Positions 18,044 to 26,093 of a stretch of 42,741 nt of DNA are shown one piece after another. The position numbers and the translations under genes were made by a program. Numbering within the stretch: the stretch's first letter is position 1; every line of letters begins with the position of its first letter. Origin of the DNA: Deltaproteobacteria bacterium (lineage in GTDB: Bacteria > Desulfobacterota > Desulfarculia > Adiutricales > Adiutricaceae); contig JAISFS010000256.1 in the NCBI GenBank assembly GCA_031263485.1, positions 1 to 42,741 of the forward strand, in the 5' to 3' direction. The notes below the pieces were generated by a model. The model had not been told where the DNA came from and made no database searches. It saw only the letters and a program-made list of their open reading frames with translations.

Positions 18044-19384
18044 ATGGCTCTGACCGGTATCCAAATCTTCAAAATGCTTCCGGGCACGAACTGCAAGAAG
18101 TGCGGCGTCCCGACCTGCCTCGCCTTCGCGATGAACCTCGCCTCCGGCAAGGCCGAACTGGACAAGTGCCCCGACGTCTCCCCCGAGTCCCGGGAGAAGC
18201 TGGCCGCCGCCTCCGCGCCTCCGATCCGTCCCGTGACCGTCGGCTACGGCGAGACCGCCTTCAAGGTCGGCGGCGAGACCGTGCAGTTCCGCCACGAGAA
18301 GACCTTCTTCAGCCCCACCGGCATCGCCGCCCTCGTCCTGGACACCGAGCCCCTGGACAAGATAGCGGCCAAGGCCAAGCGCTACGCCAAGCTGCAGTAC
18401 AGCCGCGTGGGCCTGAACCTCCGCCCCGAGCTGGTCGTGGTCAAGGGAGGCGCCAACCTGGCCGCCGCCGCCAAGGCCGTGGTCGACAACAGCGACCTCT
18501 CCGTGGCCCTGTACTCCGAGGACCCCGCGGCCCTGAAGGCCGCCGCCGCGGCGCTGGCCGGCAAGAACCCGCTCATCGGCCCCGCCACCAAGGCCAACCT
18601 CGCCGAGGTCGCCAAGGTCGCCGTCGAGGCCAAGGTCCCGGTCTGGCTCAAGGCCGCCAACATCGAGGAGGTGGCCGTCCTCACCAAGGACCTGAACGCC
18701 GCTGGCGTCAAGGACATCGTGATCGATACCGGCGCGAGGACGGTGAAGGAGGTCTTCAGCGACTCCATCATGCTCAGGCGCGCGGCCCTGGTCGCCCAGA
18801 ACCGCGACTACGGCTACGGCACCATCACCTTCCCCTGCGAGATGTCCCCGAACCTGGCCGTGCAGGGCGCCATCGCCACCGCGCTCGTCGCCAAGTACGC
18901 CGGCATCGTCGTTCTCTCGGATCTGGACGGCGCGGTGGTCTTCCCGCTCCTCCTCGAGCGGCTGAACATCTTCACCGACCCGCAGCGCCCGATGACCGTG
19001 GTCGAGGGCATCTACCCCATCAACAACCCCAACGAGAACAGCCCGGTCCTGGTCACCACGAACTTCTCGCTCACCTACTTCATCGTGGCCGGCGAGGTCG
19101 AGGGCAGCCGCGTCCCGAGCTGGCTCCTCATCAAGGAGAGCGAGGGCCTGTCGGTCCTGACGGCCTGGGCGGCGGGCAAGTTCTCGGGGGACGACGTGGG
19201 CCAGTTCGTGCTGAAACGCTCCCAAATCGTAGAGAAGATCAAGCACAAGTCCGTCATCATCCCCGGCTACGCCGCCGCTATCCTCGGCGACATGGAGGAG
19301 GAGCTCAAGGGCTGGACGGTATCCATCGGCCCCCGCGAGGCCGCCCACCTGCCCAAGTTCCTCAAGGAGTACAAGGTCTCCTAA
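18044..19384 (+). CDS. acsC: CODH/ACS corrinoid iron-sulfur protein, large subunit (AcsC)
   Basis: This 446-aa cytoplasmic protein is the large subunit of the corrinoid iron-sulfur protein and pairs with AcsD. Its N-terminus carries the low-potential 4Fe-4S binding motif, Cys17, 20, 25 and 42 (NCKKCGVPTCLAFAM ... DKC). A TIM-barrel domain follows, then the C-terminal corrinoid-binding domain (TTNFSLTYFIVAGEVE, VIIPGYAAAILGDMEEEL). The ATG at 18044 is preferred over the in-frame TTG at 18038 because the ribosome site GAGGAG (18032-18037) is six bases before the ATG but touches the TTG. It lies 598 bp after acsB and 130 bp before acsE. Confidence 0.96.
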   Translation: MALTGIQIFKMLPGTNCKKCGVPTCLAFAMNLASGKAELDKCPDVSPESREKLAAASAPPIRPVTVGYGETAFKVGGETVQFRHEKTFFSPTGIAALVLDTEPLDKIAAKAKRYAKLQYSRVGLNLRPELVVVKGGANLAAAAKAVVDNSDLSVALYSEDPAALKAAAAALAGKNPLIGPATKANLAEVAKVAVEAKVPVWLKAANIEEVAVLTKDLNAAGVKDIVIDTGARTVKEVFSDSIMLRRAALVAQNRDYGYGTITFPCEMSPNLAVQGAIATALVAKYAGIVVLSDLDGAVVFPLLLERLNIFTDPQRPMTVVEGIYPINNPNENSPVLVTTNFSLTYFIVAGEVEGSRVPSWLLIKESEGLSVLTAWAAGKFSGDDVGQFVLKRSQIVEKIKHKSVIIPGYAAAILGDMEEELKGWTVSIGPREAAHLPKFLKEYKVS

Positions 19385-19448
19385 GAGGCCTCCGGTTACC
19401 GCCGGACCCCCTCCGGAACAACGCGGCCCGAGGCCGAGACTGGCTACT

Positions 19449-19481
19449 GGGGCCGCCCCCCAGCCCTAGGCGGGCGGCCCC
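19449..19481 (+). other. Intercistronic GC stem-loop (acsC / acsE)
   Basis: Arms GGGGCCGCCC and GGGCGGCCCC (10 bp) enclose a 13-base loop, 64 bp after the acsC stop and 33 bp before the acsE start. There is no long T-run (CCCCTTTCC follows). Confidence 0.55.
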
Positions 19482-19514
19482 CCTTTCCACCCTCATCAAG
19501 GAGGAACCGATTCC

Positions 19515-20450
19515 ATGCCCGACAACAACTACCCCATCGTGACCATCGCCGAGAACCTCAACGTCACCAACAAGACCATCGGCGCGGCGTTCAAGGACAA
19601 GGACGAGAAGCCTATCCGCAAGATGCTCGAGGGCATCCTCATCCAGAACCCCACCTGGGTCGACATCAACCTCGGACCGGCCCGCAAGAACGGCGCCGAG
19701 CTGATGCCCTGGGTCGTCAACATCGTCCAGAGCATGACCGACCTGCCCGTGGTGCTGGACACCACCAACATCGAGGCCATCGAGGCTGGCCTCAAGACCG
19801 TCAAGCGCCCGGCGATGATTAACTCCATCATGTGCCGTCCCGAGCGCTACGAGGTCCTCCTGCCGCTGTGCAAGCAGTACGACGCGTTCTGGGTCGGCCT
19901 CATGTGGGGACCCAACGGCATGGCCCGCGACGCCAACGAGCGCGCCGAGCTCACGACGGAGCTCCTGATGCACGCCATCGGGCTGGGCATCGACGCCGAG
20001 CAGGCCTTCATCGACCCGATCATCACGCCGGTCAACATCCAGCAGGACCAGCTGATGAACAACCTCGAGTTCATCGAGATGCTCCCCGACATCGTCGAGG
20101 CCATCCAGCCCGGGCACAGGGCCAAGAGCACCAACGGCGTCTCCAACGTCTCCAACGGCAACCCGGAGCACCTGCGCCCCATCCTGAACAAGACCTACCT
20201 CTGCATGCTCGTCAAGAAGGGCATGTACTCCAGCATCGTCGACGCCTACGACCCGACGACGCCGAGCATGTTCGATCTGTGTCAGGGTCGCGCCCAGTGG
20301 TGGGCCGACCTCGTCTTCGCCGTGATGGACGGCAAGTACGACGGCAGCCCCGACTACTCCGGCCTGAAGAAGGAGGAGATCGACGTGATCAAGACCGCCA
20401 AGGTCGTCCTCGGCCACTCGCTCTTCAGCGCCTCCTGGCTCGACATCTAG
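19515..20450 (+). CDS. acsE: Methyltetrahydrofolate:corrinoid iron-sulfur protein methyltransferase (AcsE)
   Basis: This 311-aa cytoplasmic enzyme transfers the methyl group from 5-methyl-tetrahydrofolate to the cobalt of AcsC/AcsD, linking the methyl and carbonyl branches of the pathway. It is a pterin-binding TIM barrel: IAENLNVTNKTIGAAF at the start, VDINLGPARKNG, LPVVLDTTNIEAIEAGL, AMINSIMC, and KSTNGVSNVSNG near 205-215. It is about 45 residues longer than the well-studied acetogen enzyme, mainly at the C-terminus. The ATG at 19515 has AAGGAGGA about 8 bases upstream. It is the last gene of the run and is followed by two hairpins, the second a strong terminator. Confidence 0.95.
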   Translation: MPDNNYPIVTIAENLNVTNKTIGAAFKDKDEKPIRKMLEGILIQNPTWVDINLGPARKNGAELMPWVVNIVQSMTDLPVVLDTTNIEAIEAGLKTVKRPAMINSIMCRPERYEVLLPLCKQYDAFWVGLMWGPNGMARDANERAELTTELLMHAIGLGIDAEQAFIDPIITPVNIQQDQLMNNLEFIEMLPDIVEAIQPGHRAKSTNGVSNVSNGNPEHLRPILNKTYLCMLVKKGMYSSIVDAYDPTTPSMFDLCQGRAQWWADLVFAVMDGKYDGSPDYSGLKKEEIDVIKTAKVVLGHSLFSASWLDI

Positions 20451-20484
20451 TCCCTTCGGGACATACCCTCCCAGGAGGGCGGAA

Positions 20485-20515
20485 GGCCCGGTCGCAAGGC
20501 CGGGTTTTCCGTTTT
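20485..20515 (+). terminator. Possible terminator after acsE
   Basis: A CCCGG/CCGGG stem with a loop of about 8 bases is followed by TTTTCCGTTTTC, about 35 bp after the acsE stop. Confidence 0.5.
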
Positions 20516-20596
20516 CAGCCGACAGGCTTCTTGCCGTCAGGCACAGGATTTCCGGGGTCTTCGTGCCCCGTCCGCATTCAGGCATGGAACGCGCTC

Positions 20597-20623
20597 AAAA
20601 GGGTCCTTCGGGGCCCTTTTTTT
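20597..20623 (+). terminator. Strong rho-independent terminator of the acs operon
   Basis: The stem AAAAGGGTCC/GGGCCCTTTT (10 bp with one G-U) is capped by a TTCG tetraloop and followed by TTT. The A-run on the left makes it partly bidirectional, so it could also end readthrough from hemL on the minus strand. Confidence 0.85.
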
Positions 20624-21250
20624 ATGGCGACCCGCAGGGCCGACGCCCGCCCGACCGGTTTCCCGCAGGTAACGTGCGGCCTGCCGGGGACAGGTAACGG
20701 GCGGGTTGCCGGGGACAGGAACCGTTGCGGCAAGCCCTTCCGAAGACGGAGGGCTCTCCCGCGTCCGGACCGGCTCCACATGAATTGGTACCGTGCGCGC
20801 GCGTAAATGTCGGCTTGAGGGGGTAGGGCTTTCCGGACAATTCCGAGCGCTGGCGCCGGGCCCTCAGGTTTTTCCTTGCGCGCGCGAGACTCCCGTGGCA
20901 GCGAGGCCGCCGCGAGACTCTTTCGCGGCATTTCGGGCGCGCGCGATTATGGGACATGCAATTCAGGCGTCGGGAGAAAAACAGCCCTGCCCCGGCTAAG
21001 GCACCGAAATGCCGTCGGCCGGTGCAGGGCATGGGTCAAGGCTATATCCCCCGGTCAGGGAAGAAGACCTGAGCCGTCCTTTGCCCGTGCGAGGCGCGGT
21101 CAGGGGCTTCCCCGCGCCGATGCTGGGGAAGCCTGAGCCGAAGGCGGAACGCGGCGCGGTGAGGGCGTCATCGGGCTGGCGTCATCTGGCTGTCGGCATC
21201 TGGCAGGGCGGTATCGGGTTGGCGGCATCGTGAAGGGCAAGGGCCATCGC
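20624..21250. other. Gap between the convergent acsE and hemL genes
   Basis: No gene recognised. It contains a two-copy direct repeat GCCGGGGACAGG near 20683-20722 and, at 21165-21232, about five degenerate copies of a 14-bp unit (GGCGTCATCKGGCT-like) just beyond the hemL stop. Confidence 0.45.
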
Positions 21251-22552
21251 CTACAATGCGGCGAAAGCCTCACCGGCCATTTCCAAGGCGAAGTCGATGT
21301 CGGCGTCCGTGTGGGCGGTCGACACGAAGGACGCCTCGAACTGGCTGGGGGCCAGGTAGACGCCTCGCTCAAGCATAAGGTTCCAGAAGCGGGCGTAGAG
21401 CTTGACGTCGCTTTCGGAAGCCGTCCCGAAATCCTTCACGGGACCTTTCGCGAAAAACAGCGTGGCCATGGAGCCTGCGGAGTTGACCGTCGCCTCCATG
21501 CCCTTCGCGGCGGCGAGGCCTGAAAGGCCGGAGGCCCAGCGGCTCCCTTTGGCGGCGAGACTTTCGTAAAGCCCGCGCGGCGCCTCGTCCGTGAGTCTCC
21601 TTAAGGCGTGCAGTCCCGCGGCGACGGCCAGGGGATTCCCGGACAGGGTTCCCGCCTGGTACACGCCTCCCAGGGGCGAGAGACGCGCCATCACCTCGCG
21701 GCGTCCCCCGAACGCCGCGAGCGGGAGCCCTCCGCCCGCGATCTTGCCCAGCACCGTCAGATCCGGCTTGAGGCCGTATATTTCCTGCGCCCCGCCCAGA
21801 CCCAGCCGGAAGCCGGTTATGACCTCGTCGCAGACGAAAAGCGCCCCGTGCTTCGCGCAAAGGGCGGCAATCGCCTGCAGGAATCCCGGCTCTGGCGGGA
21901 CCACTCCCATGTTCCCGGCGACGGGCTCGACTATGACGCACGCGATCTCCTCTCCCCTCAGGGCGAAGATCTTCCCGAGGCTTTCAGGGTCGTTGTAGGG
22001 GCAGGTGAGGGTGAGCCTGGCCAGGGCCTCGGGCACTCCCTGGGAGCTCGGCACCCCGAAGGTGGCGAGCCCGCTCCCCGCCGCCACCAGAAGCGAGTCG
22101 GCGTGCCCGTGGTAGCAACCGGAGAACTTGACTATCACGTCCCTCCCCGTGAATCCGCGGGCGAGCCGGATGGCGCTCATGCAGGCCTCGGTCCCGGAGT
22201 TTACGAGCCTAAGGGATTCCATGGACGGCACGCAGCGGACGATGAGCTCGGCCAGCTCCGATTCCCTCTCGGTGGGTGCCCCGAAGCTCGCGCCCTTGGC
22301 GCAGGTCGCGGCAAGGGTATCGGCCAGGCCTTCCGGGGCGTGCCCGAAGACCAGCGGCCCCCAGGAGCACACGAAGTCCAGAAGGGAATTCCCGTCCGCG
22401 TCCGTCATGCGCGGGCCCTTGCCGCTCTCGATGAAGCGGGGGCTCCCCCCCACGCTCAGGCAGGCCCGGACGGGGGAGTTCACGCCGCCGGGGATGAGGC
22501 TTTCGGCCTTCTTGAAAAGGGCTCTGGAACGGGAGACGTCGGGCGCGGTCAT
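21251..22552 (-). CDS. hemL: Glutamate-1-semialdehyde 2,1-aminomutase
   Basis: This 433-aa PLP enzyme converts glutamate-1-semialdehyde to 5-aminolevulinate, the first committed precursor of heme, siroheme and corrinoids via the C5 pathway. Diagnostic stretches are IPGGVNSPVRA (about 20-30), SGTEACMSAIRLARG, KFSGCYHGHADSLLV, CDEVITGFR, and the PLP lysine Lys270 in LTVLGKIAGGGLPLAAFGG. The ATG at 22552 was chosen over one 15 codons upstream because AAGGA lies about 8 bases before it and the length matches the family (about 430). It stands alone on the minus strand, convergent with acsE. Its product is needed for the corrinoid of AcsC/AcsD, a plausible but unproven functional link. Confidence 0.95.
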   Translation of the reverse strand: MTAPDVSRSRALFKKAESLIPGGVNSPVRACLSVGGSPRFIESGKGPRMTDADGNSLLDFVCSWGPLVFGHAPEGLADTLAATCAKGASFGAPTERESELAELIVRCVPSMESLRLVNSGTEACMSAIRLARGFTGRDVIVKFSGCYHGHADSLLVAAGSGLATFGVPSSQGVPEALARLTLTCPYNDPESLGKIFALRGEEIACVIVEPVAGNMGVVPPEPGFLQAIAALCAKHGALFVCDEVITGFRLGLGGAQEIYGLKPDLTVLGKIAGGGLPLAAFGGRREVMARLSPLGGVYQAGTLSGNPLAVAAGLHALRRLTDEAPRGLYESLAAKGSRWASGLSGLAAAKGMEATVNSAGSMATLFFAKGPVKDFGTASESDVKLYARFWNLMLERGVYLAPSQFEASFVSTAHTDADIDFALEMAGEAFAAL

Positions 22553-24049
22553 GGGGGATCCTTTCGGAAGCGTAGGCCCGTCCGGCAATCGGGACATGCC
22601 GCAGGCGGGACGGGCGAGTGAAGGGGCGGGCGGGGCTCGGGGCTCTCCGCGGCAGGTGCAGTTACCGGCGGGTGCAGTTACCGGCGGGTGTCCCGACAGC
22701 GGAGAAGGAACGGCGGTACCGGCATCGAGGGCAAGGATCCGTAGTCATGGCGGAGAAGGCGAGAGGCCGTTTCCAGGCTGGCCCTGAACGCCGCGCTTGG
22801 TTTACGGGGCTCGATCCTTTGCGCGGGCGGTCCGGCGTAGTGCCGACAGGGGCCCCGGCGGTCCTGGCGCAACGGAATCAGGGGCGTAGGGAATCAGCTC
22901 AGAGTTGGGCTTGACCGGGCGTTGTCCGCGGCCGGTTCCGGTCACCGACGGAAAGCGGCAATCCGGTAGGGTAACGGGAGCGGGTCGCTTTCGCGATGAT
23001 CGTGTTCGCGATGATCGTGTTCGAGATGATTGCCTGAGGGTTGAGCGGCCGACGAACCGCAATGTCTTTCGCCCGCCATGCCTCCGCCCCAGCGGTCGAA
23101 AGCGATGAAATCAAGCGGGATAGCTCCGAGGCTATAGGAGCGAGCCAGCTGCATGAATCGCGAAGGGATAGCTATGAATCCATCGGTTGTGGGGGGGTGG
23201 CTGTTGGCTACCTATTTGTTCTCATGCCCTTCGTCAAAAACTATAATGTGGCAGGCTCCCGGAGCTGAAGCGGCACGTTCGGGAGCCCGGCTTTGCGGGC
23301 GGACGCCTGCTTCAGGCGTAAGTCAGGCGTAAGCAGGTCGAGGGTCCGGCATGGCAGGGTCGCATTGGGGTCCAGGCACCGGCGGACTCCCGGATAAGGT
23401 TACGCCTGCAGACAGACACCCGAGCAAGGTAACGGTATCGACGGACGCCCGCATCGGGACACGGCGCGGCATCGGACTCCCGTATGCTGTCTCAGAGCGG
23501 CGGTAGTGTATCAGGGCAGGTCCCAGAGAGCAAACGGACAAACCGGCCAGGTTTCAGTGTCGATTGACCCGCTTGGCATGCCTGATGGCCGACGGACTCG
23601 CGGTCCCCTGCCGCCAGGCTTTCGGGTCAGGACTCGGGACGACAGGCTCCCGGGCGAAAGCCAAGCTATGGCATTGCTATGGCATATCGTTTGAGAGGGA
23701 GCAGGAACAGGCGGTCATGGGAAGGGTCAGGGCCGGTGTCCGAGATGGCGGCGCAACGTCATCCAAAGGCGGTGGCCAGGGGGAACGCACCGAGCGGTTC
23801 GCCTCGAAATGACTTGGAAGCGCTCGGGAACCATGCCTGATTATGGTCTTGACCCGGAAAGAGTGTTCGGGCTCACATTTGGGCTTGCAGGCAAAGGCAA
23901 AGGTTCAAGGCGGCACCCGGCGTCAGCCGGAGCTGATTGGACCGGGCGTGGTCGGCAAGGTCAAGCGTGGTCTGGCAAGGTCAAGCGTGGTCGGGCAAGC
24001 GGCAGGGCGTTTGGCGCGTTTGGGTCCGGTCAGTTCCGGGTGAAGATAG
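22553..24049. other. Gene-free stretch of about 1.5 kb with short repeats
   Basis: No supported gene. Small direct repeats occur: GGTGCAGTTACCGGCG twice near 22654-22687, CGCGATGATCGTGTT twice near 22993-23022, and GCAAGGTCAAGCGTGGTC twice near 23957-23990. A perfect TATAAT at 23242 is followed by a GGCTCCCG/CGGGAGCC stem (about 23253-23286). No fitting -35 is seen. Confidence 0.4.
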
Positions 24050-24080
24050 TTGGCAGCCGCCTGCGGGTTTCTGCTAGAAT
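24050..24080 (+). promoter_or_regulatory. Candidate extended -10 promoter
   Basis: TGCTAGAAT (24072-24080) matches an extended -10 element; TTGGCA (24050-24055) is a possible -35 with a long 19-bp spacer. It lies about 70 bp upstream of the hypothetical gene at 24151. Confidence 0.4.
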
Positions 24081-24150
24081 GAACTCGCGGGAAAAGGCCT
24101 TGGAGCGGGTTCGACCCCCGGATCATCGCTTTCGAGCCGGATTATAGCCC

Positions 24151-24549
24151 ATGCCAGACGGATTTCAAATGTCCGAACGGGCGTCCCGACTGGTGCCCCA
24201 TATGTCCAAAGACAAATACTACAGCCTCGTCGACCAGGTCAGCCGGAGGATCATCAGCTCCGTAGAGGAGATAGACCGCGATCTCTCGGAACTCGAGGGA
24301 AGCGAGGCGTCTTCCGTAAGGGGTCTGTTGCCCGCCGTACTGCTCTCCATCTCCGTGTTGCGCCTCTGCCAGGAGAACCCTCCGGACGAGGTCCTGAATA
24401 TCCTGAGGGCCGTCTCCTTGAAGGTGGAGACGGGAGACTACCATCCCGGCGGGATGTCCTACCGGGACACGCCGCCTCCGGAAGGCGGCTCCGACGGCGG
24501 CGGAACGGGAGGCGATCAGAAGGGCAAGGGCGGTCCCACCATCAACTAG
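24151..24549 (+). CDS. Hypothetical protein, helical with Gly-rich tail
   Basis: This 132-aa protein has no family I recognise. Residues 18-95 look like a compact helical domain (KDKYYSLVDQVSRRIISSVE, LLPAVLLSISVLRLCQENPP, LNILRAVSLKVETGD). From about 100 the chain is a Gly/Pro-rich disordered tail ending GDQKGKGGPTIN. Codon use and composition look genuinely coding. The first ATG at 24151 has no clear ribosome site; ATGs at 24169 (weak ACGGA upstream) and 24202 are alternatives. It stands alone, downstream of a candidate promoter. There is no signal peptide or membrane span. Confidence 0.65.
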   Translation: MPDGFQMSERASRLVPHMSKDKYYSLVDQVSRRIISSVEEIDRDLSELEGSEASSVRGLLPAVLLSISVLRLCQENPPDEVLNILRAVSLKVETGDYHPGGMSYRDTPPPEGGSDGGGTGGDQKGKGGPTIN

Positions 24550-24887
24550 GCGGAAGGGACTCCGGTTTCCTCACGGAACGCCCGGACTGGCAAGTTTTCC
24601 CCGAATGTCGGGCCCGGGGCTCGGGAAGCGGACGGCTCCCAATCCGAGAATGCCGTCAGGTCCCTGGAGTTTCGGCCCTGCGGCCTGCGGTGCCGAAGCC
24701 GCAAGTTGCGGACAACCCTCGCCATAAAGTCGCGAAATATAGGCCTTGCCCTCGGCATGTCCGATGCCCGTGACCGATTCCCGGCGCTCTGGCACAGGCC
24801 GGACGGCATCCCTTCCCGCCTGCATGTTTACCTCATGCCTGTCCCGTGACGTCAGCGGTCAAGTCGGCAATCCGGCTTGTATTTCAT
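24550..24887. other. Gene-free stretch after the hypothetical gene
   Basis: No supported gene, RNA or repeat. Open frames on the minus strand are Arg/Pro-rich and lack ribosome sites. Confidence 0.4.
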
Positions 24888-24918
24888 TTGATACTGACAT
24901 AAAATAAAGTTTTATAAG
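24888..24918 (+). promoter_or_regulatory. Candidate sigma-70 promoter
   Basis: TTGATA (24888-24893) and TTATAA/TATAAG (24912-24918) lie 18-19 bp apart in the most AT-rich patch of the area. It would start a transcript about 320 bp upstream of the YezD-like gene. Confidence 0.45.
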
Positions 24919-25241
24919 GAACTATGCGACCGTGCCGAGTGCAGGTCACGGGTCAGTCCGCGCCGATCCGGTCGGGTCTCCCGCGCCTTGGAATCCCGTC
25001 GGCCGAAACTTAAGATCATGCAGGCCATGTTGTCCCTATACATATCACTATCCCTGCCGCAGGCTTCCAGGCCCACGCGATCGCTTCCGGGCACTGGCCC
25101 CGGAGGCTGTCGCGCCTCTTCGGGATCCGTGCCGGGCTGACCGGCTTGCGCTTTGGCCGCGCCCTGCGGGGCGATCCCACGGAAACGCCTCCCCGCCGAC
25201 CGCATGCAGCCGGTTCCGGAGAAGGCCAGGAAACAGGGAAA

Positions 25242-25631
25242 ATGATAGTTCTCAGAAGCGGAGGCGCGACGCGCCGCATGCCTGCCTTACCCCGTGATGC
25301 CGATTTCCTGGAGCCCAGGGTCCTGGACGGGATCCTTGAGCTGTTGCGGGGGACCCGCCACGGCCAGATCACCATAGTGAACCAGAACTTCCGCGTGGTG
25401 CAGGTCGAGCGGCGCGAGAATTTCAATCCCGAGGAGCTTGGCGGTCCCCCGGGGCTTGACGCCGAGGCCCTGAACCTGACGGCAGTCAAGAAGAAGATTT
25501 CCCAAGCCCTGAAGGGATTGGAGTTCGGGCAGGTCGTCCTGGTGGTTAAGAAGGGCCGCCTGGCCCAGATCGAGCGCCTCCAGAAGGAGAGGTTCTCTGA
25601 TCTGCAGGGGGTATACGGGGACGGCATCTAG
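25242..25631 (+). CDS. Tandem YezD-like (DUF2292) protein
   Basis: This 129-aa protein contains two copies of a short domain resembling the YezD/DUF2292 family. Copy one (about 30-61) reads ILELLRGTRHGQITIVNQNF then RVVQVERREN. Copy two (about 86-118) reads ISQALKGLEFGQVVLVVKKG then RLAQIERLQKERF. The shared pattern is a helix with L-x-G-x-x-x-G, a beta hairpin, and V/I-x-R/K-x-G/F-R-x-x-Q-x-E-R. YezD proteins are normally single-domain, about 55-70 aa; their role is unknown, with a genomic link to sulfur assimilation in some bacteria. The ATG at 25242 (AGGGAA just upstream) is preferred to the longer frame from 25146, whose extra 32 residues are low-complexity. Confidence 0.72.
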   Translation: MIVLRSGGATRRMPALPRDADFLEPRVLDGILELLRGTRHGQITIVNQNFRVVQVERRENFNPEELGGPPGLDAEALNLTAVKKKISQALKGLEFGQVVLVVKKGRLAQIERLQKERFSDLQGVYGDGI

Positions 25632-26049
25632 ACGCGGACCGTTCAGCTCAATGCCGAGTCGGTTTTCCCAAGGGTTGCTTCCGTGCTACGGTGCGCCATT
25701 CCCCGTGTCGCCGCGGAGCGCGTCTTCGGAACCCGTAAAGGATTTGGCGGGGCTTTTCCGGGATATTTCGCTGTCGGTAAAATTTTTCTCAGGATTGCTT
25801 GTCTGGCTGTTGCGATGAGAGCGTCCTGACAGTCTGCGGCTTACCCGGTCGGAAACAGGAAAACCGTGACGGCGTAAAGTTCATGGATTAATGCCGTGGA
25901 TCATTTTAGAGTTTTTACGGAAGCTCTGTTCATGCGCAAACCGCAGGATTTACATCGGGGCAGGATTTACATCGGGATGGAATGCCGGGATCGTGATCTG
26001 CCGTACCGTTGGGAAGTCGACTTGTCTTCGCTTGAGATATGTAAATGCC
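25632..26049. other. Leader region of the AAA-ATPase gene
   Basis: GC content drops in this 418-bp stretch. No gene is supported. GTAAAATTTTT at about 25775 may contain a -10 (TAAAAT), but no clear -35 is seen. Confidence 0.35.
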
Positions 26050-26093
26050 GAGGAGTGATTATGGAACACAAGAGGAGTGATTATGGAACACAA
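26050..26093 (+). repeat. 22-bp tandem duplication of a ribosome site plus start codon
   Basis: The unit GAGGAGTGATTATGGAACAC plus AA occurs twice head to tail (26050-26071 and 26072-26093). Each copy contains a Shine-Dalgarno GAGGAG and an ATG (26061 and 26083). Because 22 is not a multiple of three, the first ATG opens a different frame that runs 42 codons to 26189 inside the gene. Confidence 0.9.
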
